NCBI GenBank assembly: GCA_934317205.1
Contig: CAKREL010000088.1
Location: 1 to 9,171, forward strand
Length of the DNA stretch: 9,171 bases
Direction of reading: 5' to 3'
DNA from: an uncultured Eubacterium sp.
GTDB lineage: Bacteria; Bacillota; Clostridia; Lachnospirales; Lachnospiraceae
Every line of letters starts with the position of its first letter. The first letter of the stretch is position 1. The notes below the pieces were generated by a model. It made no database searches. It saw only the letters and a program-made list of their open reading frames with translations, and was not told where the DNA came from. This document shows, piece by piece, positions 1 through 7,164 of this stretch. The translations under genes were made by a program, and so were the position numbers.

Positions 1-60
1 TTGCTGTTGGTGAGTTCGCGGAAGCGGTCGGAGATAGGCGGCGCAGCGCAGATAGAAAAT
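1..60. repeat. GC-rich segment, possible edge of a repeated intergenic element
   Basis: Bases 1-50 are about 64% G+C, clearly above the A/T-rich intergenic DNA elsewhere in the window. All three minus-strand frames are open across bases 1-57; one of them reads from an ATG at 75 to the window edge (25 codons, beginning MPARMIFYLR) with no convincing ribosome binding site. I have an unverified impression that such GC-rich stretches recur between genes in Lachnospiraceae genomes. The sharp change in composition and lack of a recognisable protein favour a non-coding repeat or structured RNA over a gene. It lies just downstream of metY, so it could also act as a 3' end. Confidence 0.35.
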
Positions 61-119
61 CATTCGTGCCGGCATTGAAGTTTTCTTCCAGCTTCTTTTT
101 AAACTACCCTAAGCAAAAA

Positions 120-1403
120 TTAAATTGCCTCCAGTGCCTGTGCCAGATCCTCGATCAAATCTTCTTTGTCTTCCAGGCCACAAGACATACGTACCAGTCC
201 GGCTGGAATGCCAGCTGCCTCTAACTGTTCGTCTGTCATCTGACGGTGTGTGGATGTAGCCGGATTCAGGCAGCAGGTTCTTGCATCTGCCACATGTGTC
301 TCAATAGCTGCAAGTTTCAAATGCTTCATAAAAATCTCTGCTGCTGCACGACCGCCTTCCAATTCGAAAGAAACAACACCACAACCACCTTTTGGCAAGT
401 ATTTCTGTGCAAGATCATAATATTTATCCCCAGGAAGTCCACTGTAAGTTACTTTAACTACCTTTGGATGATTTGTCAGAAATTCTGCTACAGCCTGTCC
501 ATTTTCTACATGACGCGGCATACGAACATGCAGAGATTCCAGACCGAGGTTCAGATAAAATGCATGCTGTGGGGACTGAATGCTTCCAAGATCACGCATT
601 AACTGTGCCGTACATTTTGTGATAAATGCGCCACCCTGACCAAATTTTTCTGCATAGGTAATTCCATGATAAGAATCATCCGGTGTGCAAAGTCCCGGAA
701 ATTTATCCGCATGCGCCATCCAATCAAAATTTCCGGAATCAACAATTGCTCCTCCAACAGCTGCTCCGTGACCATCCATGTATTTTGTGGTGGAATGAGT
801 TACAATATCTGCGCCCCACTCAAATGGGCGGCAGTTTACCGGTGTCGGGAATGTATTGTCCACGATCAGCGGTACGCCATGTGCATGCGCTGCCTTTGCA
901 AATTTTTCGATATCCAGAACTGTCAGTGCCGGATTTGCAATAGTCTCACCAAATACTGCCCTTGTATTTTCCTGGAATGCTGCATTCAATTCCTCTTCTG
1001 TACAGTCAGGTGCCACAAAAGTTGCAGTAATTCCCATTTTTTTCATTGTTACTTCAATCAGGTTAAATGTTCCACCATAAATGGCAGAAGAAGCCACGAT
1101 ATGACTTCCGCATTCGCATACATTAAATAAGGCAAAGAAGTTTGCTGCCTGACCGGAAGATGTCAGCATAGCCGCTGTACCTCCTTCCATCTCAGCAATT
1201 TTTGCTGCCACCATATCGTTCGTCGGATTTTGCAGACGGGTGTAAAAATATCCGGAATCTTCCAGATCAAATAATCTGCCCATAGCCTCACTTGTCTCAT
1301 AACGGAACGTTGTGGACTGGACGATTGGGATCTGTCTCGGCTCTCCATTTCCCGGATGATAGCCTCCCTGTACACATTTGGTGTCTAATCTGTAATCACT
1401 CAT
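120..1403 (-). CDS. metY: O-acetylhomoserine sulfhydrylase / aminocarboxypropyltransferase (Cys/Met-metabolism PLP enzyme)
   Basis: A cytoplasmic PLP enzyme that replaces the acetyl group of O-acetyl-L-homoserine with sulfide (giving homocysteine) or methanethiol (giving methionine). The 427-residue length is normal for MetY and longer than MetB/MetC (about 380-400). Visible family motifs are YTRLQNPT (54-61), TSSGQAA (81-87), VDNTF with the cofactor-ring Asp182, the PLP-lysine signature STTKYMDGH (204-212, Lys207) and the carboxylate-binding Arg405 in RMSCGLED. The ATG start has AGGAG seven bases upstream. It is the last gene of the minus-strand cluster, 30 bases behind ribU, which leaves no space for its own SAM riboswitch or T-box; expression should depend on upstream promoters. 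No clear terminator follows it. Cystathionine gamma-synthase activity is the main alternative but less likely from length and motifs. Confidence 0.94.
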   Translation of the reverse strand: MSDYRLDTKCVQGGYHPGNGEPRQIPIVQSTTFRYETSEAMGRLFDLEDSGYFYTRLQNPTNDMVAAKIAEMEGGTAAMLTSSGQAANFFALFNVCECGSHIVASSAIYGGTFNLIEVTMKKMGITATFVAPDCTEEELNAAFQENTRAVFGETIANPALTVLDIEKFAKAAHAHGVPLIVDNTFPTPVNCRPFEWGADIVTHSTTKYMDGHGAAVGGAIVDSGNFDWMAHADKFPGLCTPDDSYHGITYAEKFGQGGAFITKCTAQLMRDLGSIQSPQHAFYLNLGLESLHVRMPRHVENGQAVAEFLTNHPKVVKVTYSGLPGDKYYDLAQKYLPKGGCGVVSFELEGGRAAAEIFMKHLKLAAIETHVADARTCCLNPATSTHRQMTDEQLEAAGIPAGLVRMSCGLEDKEDLIEDLAQALEAI

Positions 1404-1433
1404 TTCTTTTCTCCTCTTCCTTCTCCATTTTTT

Positions 1434-2048
1434 CTATTCGCTTCGTTTGTTCATTGTCAAAATCGGCACAAGATGATGATATACCAGGAATGTAATAACA
1501 ACGCTGATCATCGCCTTGACAAACGTAAATGGCATATTAAATACGATCAGACTCTGCAGAATACTTTTTACCCCTGGAAAAATTGCCTGATATGCTGCCA
1601 GGATTGTATCTTCCGGCATAAAATTATAATACACCGGATAAACAACGAAATAATTGGATACTACACTGAACAATGCCATCAGAATGGCACCCAGAATGGC
1701 GCCTCCACATGCACTCTTTTTACTCTTTTTCCGTTTGTATAAAAAACCTGCAGGCAGGACAAACACTGCATTCAGGATAAAATTTGAAAGCTCTCCGACA
1801 CCGCCGGTGGATGTCACGGTAAGATGCAGCAGATTTTTGATCAGTGCAATGATGACACCTCCTACCGGGCCGACTGCCAGACTACCGATCAGTGCAGGGA
1901 AATCTGACAGATCCATTTTAATAAATACCGGCATCAGCGGAACACTGAATTCCATAAACATCAAAATATATGCTATTGCGGACAAGACTCCAACAATTGC
2001 CATTTTTGATATATTTGATTTTACCGGTTGTTTTACTTTTGTTTCCAT
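1434..2048 (-). CDS. ribU: Riboflavin ECF transporter substrate-binding (S) component
   Basis: An integral membrane S component that binds riboflavin and works with the shared EcfT/EcfA module, which is not in this window. The 204 residues fit the family. Hydrophobic segments lie roughly at 13-34, 49-73, 87-105, 112-138, 151-172 and 176-196, giving six helices. RibU-like signatures are the MFMEF end of helix 1, DLSDFPALIG (46-55), GPVGG, KNLLH, the GVGELSNF loop, and VLPAGFLYKR followed by a lysine-rich loop. The start follows AAGAGAT at a moderate distance. It begins 19 bases after the ubiB-like gene and ends 30 bases before metY, so it is co-transcribed. Unlike many ribU genes it has no room for an FMN riboswitch immediately upstream. 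Specificity for riboflavin is inferred from motif similarity. Confidence 0.88.
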   Translation of the reverse strand: METKVKQPVKSNISKMAIVGVLSAIAYILMFMEFSVPLMPVFIKMDLSDFPALIGSLAVGPVGGVIIALIKNLLHLTVTSTGGVGELSNFILNAVFVLPAGFLYKRKKSKKSACGGAILGAILMALFSVVSNYFVVYPVYYNFMPEDTILAAYQAIFPGVKSILQSLIVFNMPFTFVKAMISVVITFLVYHHLVPILTMNKRSE

Positions 2049-2067
2049 AACTTATAAATCTCTTTCT

Positions 2068-3669
2068 CTATCTTTTTTTCTTTTTTGACCGAAAATGGCT
2101 GATAAACACAGACGCAGTAAATATAATAGCCAGAAAATAGCCGATGGCTCCCAGTGCAGGAATACCAAGCAATTTCGGTTTCATATCAGTCGTACAGATA
2201 ATACTGGAACTGATCAGCAAAGCCATGATCAAAAACCCCATGACTAGGCGCCGAACTAATGCATTCAGCATCACTGTCAGATCCTCCGTCGCATGCAGAT
2301 CCAGATTGATACTGGTTTGCCCCTGCATATAGCTGCGCAATAAATCTGAAATATATGATGGTATCTTGATTCCCTTCTGCAATGCCTGCCAGAGCTCTTT
2401 CCCGCTCAGATGAAGTTCTTCCTTCAGATTAGAAGCTGAAAATTTATTTTCTGACATGCGTAGTGTTGCCACCTGCACCACATTGATATCCGGTGCAATT
2501 TCCGCGATCACACCTTCAATCGTCGTCAGGCCACGCACCAGCATCGTCAGACTGTGGGGCATCGATACCCTGTTTTCTTTCATAATATCAATCAGATCCT
2601 GCATCAGCGTTCCCATATTCAGCCCGCCGAAATTTGCAGAACCATATTTTGCCAGCCAGTCACCGATATCTGAATAAAGGAGTTTCTGATCCGGCTTATT
2701 GTGAAAATCACCAAGAGATAACACTGCTTCCACGATCAGACTGACATCATGGGTAGCTACTCCTTTGATAACCTTTGTAAGAAGCGCCTGATCACGCTGG
2801 GAAAATCGTCCCATCATTCCCATGTCTATCCATACAATCTTGCCATCCCGAATACGCATGTTTCCCGGATGCGGATCTGCATGAAAAAATCCATCTTCCA
2901 TAATCTGCTTCACATAGTTATCCGCCATCTTAGTTCCAATTTCATCCAGATCATAACCGGCTTCCAACAATTTTTCTTTTTCATCCACACCGATTCCATC
3001 AATGTATTCCATGACAAGTACCTGCGTGGTTGTATATTCCCGATACAGCATTGGGCTGGTCACAAATGCCACATCTTTGTTCAGTCTTGCAAACTCTTCC
3101 ATGTTGGCTGCTTCTGCCAGAAAATTCATTTCTTCCTGGGCCACCACCCACATTTCATCCAGCACCTCATTCATATCTATAAGGCCCGCCATATTAATCG
3201 GCGGCATCAGCTTTACAGCACGATGTAAAAACGCAATATCACGGGACATTGTCTCATAAATCCCCTGACGCTGCACTTTTACCACTACCGTCTCTCCGCT
3301 TTTCAGCTTTGCTTTATGCACCTGAGCTATGGATGCAGAGCCAATTGGTGTCTTCTCAAATTCTGTAAATACATCCTCCAGCTTAGTGCCATAGGAATGC
3401 TCAATGACCTCACGCACTTCCTCAAAAGGCATCGGTGTCACTTCTGAGCGCAAACGCATAAACTCATCACAGATTTTTTTCGGAAAAATGTCTGACCGCA
3501 TGGACATAATCTGACCCAGCTTAATATAAGTCGGGCCAAGATCTTCCAGGATCAGACGTAATTTTTCCGGTGTAACACCCCTTGCAATCTGGTGTTTGTG
3601 TATGACTGAAATTATTTCCCGTAAACGGGTTCCATTTGATTCTTTCTCACTCATAAAATTCCATTTCAA
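2068..3669 (-). CDS. UbiB/ABC1 (AarF)-family atypical kinase-like membrane protein
   Basis: A member of the UbiB/ADCK protein-kinase-like family, whose known members act as ATPases/atypical kinases in isoprenoid-lipid biology (ubiquinone in aerobes). Visible motifs: the family-specific KLGQ (50-53) in the N-terminal extension, the alanine/serine-rich nucleotide loop IGSASIAQVH (109-118), Lys131 in VVVKVQ, the catalytic-loop block HADPHPGN (263-270) and IDMG with Asp282. Two hydrophobic helices near 475-493 and 502-524 and a KKKKR tail anchor it in the membrane. The chosen start is TTG at 3669, because GGAG lies seven bases upstream; an in-frame ATG at 3654 gives a protein five residues shorter but has no nearby binding site. 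It sits 28 bases after the phasin-like gene and 19 before ribU. A likely anaerobe without ubiquinone would need another role for it, perhaps in quinone or lipid homeostasis. Confidence 0.92.
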   Translation of the reverse strand: MKWNFMSEKESNGTRLREIISVIHKHQIARGVTPEKLRLILEDLGPTYIKLGQIMSMRSDIFPKKICDEFMRLRSEVTPMPFEEVREVIEHSYGTKLEDVFTEFEKTPIGSASIAQVHKAKLKSGETVVVKVQRQGIYETMSRDIAFLHRAVKLMPPINMAGLIDMNEVLDEMWVVAQEEMNFLAEAANMEEFARLNKDVAFVTSPMLYREYTTTQVLVMEYIDGIGVDEKEKLLEAGYDLDEIGTKMADNYVKQIMEDGFFHADPHPGNMRIRDGKIVWIDMGMMGRFSQRDQALLTKVIKGVATHDVSLIVEAVLSLGDFHNKPDQKLLYSDIGDWLAKYGSANFGGLNMGTLMQDLIDIMKENRVSMPHSLTMLVRGLTTIEGVIAEIAPDINVVQVATLRMSENKFSASNLKEELHLSGKELWQALQKGIKIPSYISDLLRSYMQGQTSINLDLHATEDLTVMLNALVRRLVMGFLIMALLISSSIICTTDMKPKLLGIPALGAIGYFLAIIFTASVFISHFRSKKKKR

Positions 3670-3675
3670 TCAATC

Positions 3676-3687
3676 GCTCCAAAGAGC
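3676..3687 (-). promoter_or_regulatory. Small hairpin overlapping the ribosome binding site of the UbiB-like gene
   Basis: On the minus strand GCTC-TTTG-GAGC forms a four-base-pair stem in the 28-base phasin/ubiB gap. The GGAG used by the TTG start lies in its loop and 3' arm. Together with the rare start codon this could lower translation of the kinase relative to the phasin-like protein. The stem is short, so the effect is an inference. Confidence 0.3.
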
Positions 3688-3697
3688 TTTTTATTAT

Positions 3698-4021
3698 TTA
3701 CTCTGCAGTTTTTGTTTCTTCTGCTTCCGCTTCTGGCTGTGCTTCCTCGGTCTCCATCTGTGCAATGGCATCTTTTAATGCTGCAATCTGCTCCGGAGTC
3801 ATTCCTTTTAATACATCCTGAGGATCTTTCTCCTCATCTTTTTGGAAAGTCTGCTTTACATTGTGTTTGAGTTCTTCATTCAGAACTTTTCCCTGTTCTA
3901 CTGTCAGTTCACCTTTTTTTACCAGATCGTCCAGAATTTCTTTGGATTTCTCTGCAGTTGTAGCTGCTGCACCTATACCTGCCAATAAGATTTTTTTCAT
4001 GCTGTCACTAAATTTTTCCAT
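3698..4021 (-). CDS. Phasin-like small coiled-coil protein
   Basis: A 107-residue protein resembling the short phasin/PhaF-like (polyhydroxyalkanoate granule-associated) family. The N-terminus (about 1-22) is an amphipathic to hydrophobic helix, residues 23-50 carry the typical pattern of a helix, KKGELT turn and EQGKVLNEEL helix, residues 73-90 form a TPEQIAALKDAIAQ helix, and the tail from about 91 is acidic, low-complexity and Glu/Ala-rich. No catalytic residues are seen. AGGAG lies nine bases before the ATG. It heads the close-packed group with the UbiB-like kinase, and no PHA synthase is present here. The likely role is a helical partner at a membrane or lipid surface for the kinase rather than a storage-granule coat; this is inferred from adjacency. 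The family match is by eye. Confidence 0.72.
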   Translation of the reverse strand: MEKFSDSMKKILLAGIGAAATTAEKSKEILDDLVKKGELTVEQGKVLNEELKHNVKQTFQKDEEKDPQDVLKGMTPEQIAALKDAIAQMETEEAQPEAEAEETKTAE

Positions 4022-4052
4022 AATGAAATTCTCCTTTCCTGAACACTTTTAC

Positions 4053-4086
4053 ATACTGAGTATACACCACTTACCAGTATTTTGCA
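4053..4086 (-). promoter_or_regulatory. Possible weak promoter with palindrome upstream of the phasin-UbiB-RibU-MetY group
   Basis: In the 77-base gap a TATACT -10-like box reads leftward (plus coordinates 4059-4064). Upstream, TGCAAA sits 16 bases away (4081-4086) but matches the -35 consensus poorly. The -10 box overlaps a perfect odd palindrome, ATACTGAGTAT (4053-4063), which could be a small operator. No terminator separates this gap from the sulfotransferase gene, so read-through from upstream is equally possible. Confidence 0.25.
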
Positions 4087-4098
4087 CCAAAAAGCGTA

Positions 4099-5208
4099 TT
4101 ATTTTTGCATTTCATAACCATAATGTTCAAAATAAAATCCGAGTTTGGAATTAATTTTATCCCGTAACCTTGGTGTTAATTCAAATTTATTCTTTTTATA
4201 GTTTTTCTGACTCTCCAGATATGCATCAAAATATGGTTTTGCTTCCTCAAAACCATCAATTCCAAGGTGATCGTAAATGTGCTTCACATAGTTTTTTGGA
4301 TCTTTGCAAAAGTCCTCGTATTTGATATCGATATGATCTTCCGGCGGCATGGCATCCAATTCCCGAAATGCTTTCTTATAGATTCTTTCAAACAGATTAA
4401 TCGTCACATCCTCGATCACCTCATAAGGTGCCGGTTCATTCAGGCAGAAAAGCCCCATCTCTTTGGTAAACATATTGATCGTAGACATGACAACAGTATA
4501 CGGATTCCTATATATATTGATAAATTTTGCACCCGGATAACATTTTTTCAGTGCACCAATCCTACATGTATTTTCCGGGCTCTTCAAGAGCAGCTGTTTG
4601 CCTCCGTACAGATATGTCACTTTTTTTAAAATGTAATCATACGCTTTGCGCCACTCCTGCTGCCGCTTTTCATCCTGCTCATCGATAAAAGCTGTCTCAA
4701 TGTATTTGACACCCTTTCCTCCATCCGGGAATACAAGCATATGGCTGATGGCCTGTGTGGAAATCGTAGCCTGAGCAAATACTTCCTCCATCGGCAGATC
4801 CAGCGTATATTCCAGATTATCCATCGGGCGTGCCCCCTGCAGCAGCTTTTTCTGAGCCTTCGCCATAATCCCTTTCATAAAAATACAGTTACTAAATGTC
4901 ACAGTCCGTACCGGATCAAACCATCCGAACTGTGGATCACGCGTCAGCAGATTTTGTAAAAATGTAGTTCCGGATCGCCAGTAACCGACAATATAAACCG
5001 GATCTTTTTTAATTTCTGTACGTTTGATTGGCATATAGTAAACCAGCCATTCCAGGAAAGCCGGAATCGCAAGAACAGAAGAAACCGCCGTGATCAGTCT
5101 TACCTGTCCTTTATTTTCTTCTGTGATCGGATTGCTCCTTTTCAGTTTGATCCAGTTGTCCAGTCTGCATCCCATCAGATTATGTGACAAATTGAGTTTT
5201 TTTCCCAT
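4099..5208 (-). CDS. PAPS-dependent sulfotransferase family protein (Sulfotransfer_3-like)
   Basis: Predicted to transfer a sulfonate group from 3'-phosphoadenosine-5'-phosphosulfate to an unknown acceptor such as a lipid, sterol or glycan. The 5'-phosphosulfate-binding loop is clear: YIVGYWRSGTTFLQNLL (72-88), with RSGTT at 78-82. LLLKSPENTCRI (206-217) and the 3'-phosphate-binding stretch FINIYRNPYTVVMS (229-242), with Arg234 and Ser242, follow at the family's usual spacing. The 369 residues suit the family. A hydrophobic segment at about 37-60 precedes the catalytic domain and suggests membrane association. The ATG has AAGGAAG 11 bases and AGGA four bases upstream. It lies 54 bases downstream of the lipoprotein gene and 77 upstream of the phasin gene. 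No PAPS-synthesis gene is in view, so donor supply and substrate are unknown. Homology to glycan-modifying sulfotransferases cannot be excluded. Confidence 0.87.
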   Translation of the reverse strand: MGKKLNLSHNLMGCRLDNWIKLKRSNPITEENKGQVRLITAVSSVLAIPAFLEWLVYYMPIKRTEIKKDPVYIVGYWRSGTTFLQNLLTRDPQFGWFDPVRTVTFSNCIFMKGIMAKAQKKLLQGARPMDNLEYTLDLPMEEVFAQATISTQAISHMLVFPDGGKGVKYIETAFIDEQDEKRQQEWRKAYDYILKKVTYLYGGKQLLLKSPENTCRIGALKKCYPGAKFINIYRNPYTVVMSTINMFTKEMGLFCLNEPAPYEVIEDVTINLFERIYKKAFRELDAMPPEDHIDIKYEDFCKDPKNYVKHIYDHLGIDGFEEAKPYFDAYLESQKNYKKNKFELTPRLRDKINSKLGFYFEHYGYEMQK

Positions 5209-5262
5209 GATATCCTACACTTCCTTTATCTTAATTCGACATGATTTTCCACTTCTGAATCA

Positions 5263-6429
5263 TCAGTCAAACGCAATAAATAATACGCATCCTTCAATAT
5301 CTTCCATATAATGGAAACGACTCAGTCCCTGACAGTATGCAGCAATACCGTATTCCTCTACAAAATGCTGCATAGCCTGTTCATACAGATCAACACTGGC
5401 GAATTTCACCTGCACCATATCTTCTCCTTTTTCATATGCCTGTCGGAAGATTTCTCCGATTGCATCCTGATTCCATTCTGTAATGTAGCGCCCTTCATGT
5501 ACATAATAATTATCTGCTGTACTTGTACATTCCGGCAATGCGATTCGACTGTCTGGTGTATGTGACTGCATAATATCGGCAGTCGTAGCTCCAAAATAGT
5601 TGTAATCCACATATTTAGAAACTACCACTTCAGCCTGCTCTGACTGTCGGGAAAAATACTGGGAATTCCCCCAGGTCGTATCAATATAATAGTATGCTCC
5701 ATCCAATTTCACAAGATTCCATGCATGTGGTCCATCTGTAACGTTTCCAATTATTGTTGTGCAGGAAATCCCCAGTTTTTCCAACAGATACTGTGTCGCA
5801 TATGCATATCCCTGGCAAATTGTCTCATGATTCAAAAATACACTGATGATATTCTGATTGTCCTCGGAATCTTCCACATAATCCACTTCGTTGATCAGCG
5901 TATCAAATACATACAGTGCCTTGTCATAATCGCTCCCGTCCGTTGGTGCATCGGCTAGCATACGATCCGCTTCCTCATCGATCTTCTTCTGAGTCTTCTT
6001 TTGCTCTTCCTTTGTCATGCTATATTTCGGCGTGAGTACGATTGCTGTAATCTCATTATCCCGATTATAGGTCACATAGGAAAACTGCTCCAACCAGAAC
6101 AAATTGCAATAATCATAACGCACTGCCAGATAAGCAAGTTCCATCTGATTAATATCAGTAGTCGCAAGCTGCACTTCTTCTTTCCGATGGATGATTGTAT
6201 ACAAAATCTCATCATAGACAACTTTTGTTGCATCATCCAGCGTATTATACGCATATTTGTCCTGTGAAACAGATTTCACTTCCAATGGATGATTTCCTGT
6301 GACTATATTTTCCATCCGGTCTGCCACATCTCCGTGCAACGAACTACAACCTGTCAATCCAATCAGCATGCATCCGGCTATCAGAACCAGAAACCACTTT
6401 CCAACATGATTTTTCTTTCTTTTTTTCAC
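5263..6429 (-). CDS. Lipoprotein with transglutaminase-like domain
   Basis: A secreted, lipid-anchored protein of 388 residues. Residues 1-28 are a lipoprotein signal peptide: a basic MKKRKK start, a hydrophobic core 12-25 and the lipobox LTGC with Cys28 as the predicted lipidated residue. The central domain (about 165-260) is a transglutaminase/protease-like fold, with Cys205 in TICQGYAYA, His235 in GPHAWNLV and Asp250 in YYYIDTTWG as the expected triad. The C-terminal 100 residues, after the domain, match nothing I recognise. Such bacterial proteins may cleave or cross-link peptides or cell-wall partners; substrate unknown. The start is GTG, with GGGGAA seven bases upstream. It faces away from the DUF5721-like gene and is the first minus-strand gene of the left block. 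It would be a substrate for lipoprotein signal peptidase. Confidence 0.85.
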   Translation of the reverse strand: MKKRKKNHVGKWFLVLIAGCMLIGLTGCSSLHGDVADRMENIVTGNHPLEVKSVSQDKYAYNTLDDATKVVYDEILYTIIHRKEEVQLATTDINQMELAYLAVRYDYCNLFWLEQFSYVTYNRDNEITAIVLTPKYSMTKEEQKKTQKKIDEEADRMLADAPTDGSDYDKALYVFDTLINEVDYVEDSEDNQNIISVFLNHETICQGYAYATQYLLEKLGISCTTIIGNVTDGPHAWNLVKLDGAYYYIDTTWGNSQYFSRQSEQAEVVVSKYVDYNYFGATTADIMQSHTPDSRIALPECTSTADNYYVHEGRYITEWNQDAIGEIFRQAYEKGEDMVQVKFASVDLYEQAMQHFVEEYGIAAYCQGLSRFHYMEDIEGCVLFIAFD

Positions 6430-6464
6430 TCAAAATTCCCCGTTCTTTCTATCATAGATTTTCA

Positions 6465-6493
6465 TTGCTTTTTTTCATTTTCACTTTTATAAT
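6465..6493 (+). promoter_or_regulatory. Candidate promoter for the DUF5721-like gene
   Basis: TTGCTT (6465-6470) and a perfect TATAAT (6488-6493) are 17 bases apart on the plus strand. Transcription would begin near 6500, giving an unusually long leader of about 158 bases before the ATG at 6658. The -35 box matches only the TTG half of the consensus, so confidence is moderate. Confidence 0.42.
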
Positions 6494-6615
6494 ATGATAT
6501 GAATGTCAAAATCAGATTTTGCCATTCACTGATCTACCCGGATTGCTCTATTACTACACATTTCGCAATTCTCGAATGGTTCAACCTTACATCATATAAC
6601 CAAATTTGAATAAAT

Positions 6616-6644
6616 ATCATAACACAATCATACATTTTTGTGAA
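6616..6644 (-). promoter_or_regulatory. Candidate promoter for the transglutaminase-like lipoprotein gene
   Basis: Read on the minus strand, TTCACA (plus 6639-6644) and TATGAT (plus 6616-6621) are 17 bases apart; each matches five of six consensus positions. Transcription would begin near 6609, leaving a leader of about 180 bases before the GTG at 6429. The -35 box lies immediately beside the ribosome binding site of the opposite-strand gene. Confidence 0.45.
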
Positions 6645-6657
6645 CAGGAGATTCTGC

Positions 6658-7164
6658 ATGATTGCACTGAAAATAACTGAAATCGGTACTTTTATCAACA
6701 AACTTTTAAAGGATGGTATGTGTGACCATTTTCTCCTCCAGGAAGCAGTGATCACACAGGCAGCCTCTTACCATATCGACGGCAGCTTTCATCCGGATTA
6801 CTACGAACCGGAAGAGCTTGAAGCCCTGCACTTAGAAGAACTGTCCTACCTTCCCTTTTCTCTGCTGCGTCCTAACTGTCTGAAATTAATGCAGGGCAGG
6901 AAAAAACCTTTATTTTTCAAATTTATATTTTTACTGTCACCTGAAAATCAGAAAAAAACCATTTCCAGCTCCGGAACAGCTTTTTCCACAGAGGATATCA
7001 GTGGCATGTATCTGCACTTTACTTACAAAAATGACGTGCTGATCTGTACTACAGGTATTTCCTACCGCCTGTTTTCACTGGATAAATCACTGGAGCAGGA
7101 ATGGGATCGCCTTGTTTTAATCTTTCTGCGTCAGAATGGAATTGCAGCTGAGCCGGTCGATTAA
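6658..7164 (+). CDS. DUF5721-like protein of unknown function
   Basis: A 168-residue protein with no signal peptide or membrane segment, probably cytoplasmic. The opening MIALKITEIGTFINKLL and the later SFHPDYY, LPFSLLRP and DRLVLIFLRQNGI stretches resemble a small family I associate with Lachnospiraceae (DUF5721); the assignment is from memory. Its function is unknown and no catalytic motif is visible. The ATG at 6658 is preferred because AGGAG lies seven bases upstream. An upstream in-frame GTG at 6640 would add six residues, but that start would sit on top of the binding site and lacks one of its own. It is the only plus-strand gene in the window, isolated between the lipoprotein gene (divergent) and lspA (convergent, 48 bases away). 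It stands as a single transcription unit with its own hairpin at the 3' end. Confidence 0.8.
   Translation: MIALKITEIGTFINKLLKDGMCDHFLLQEAVITQAASYHIDGSFHPDYYEPEELEALHLEELSYLPFSLLRPNCLKLMQGRKKPLFFKFIFLLSPENQKKTISSSGTAFSTEDISGMYLHFTYKNDVLICTTGISYRLFSLDKSLEQEWDRLVLIFLRQNGIAAEPVD

Noticed and set aside
75..95. GAAG-TTTT-CTTC mini hairpin near a CTTTTT run after metY
   Set aside because: A four-pair stem oriented for plus-strand transcription; it cannot serve as the metY terminator on the minus strand.
1404..1433. SAM riboswitch or T-box for metY
   Set aside because: The 30-base gap is purine-rich and holds only the ribosome binding site.
2049..2067. FMN riboswitch upstream of ribU
   Set aside because: Only 19 purine-rich bases are available; no conserved RFN segments can fit.
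5241..5263. Inverted repeat ATGATT/AATCAT just after the lipoprotein gene
   Set aside because: Six weak pairs with an 11-base loop and no T-run in the direction of transcription; not a convincing terminator.
6486..6509. Minus-strand TTGACA with TATAAA as lipoprotein promoter
   Set aside because: The hexamers are good but separated by only 12 bases, too short for a sigma-70-type promoter.
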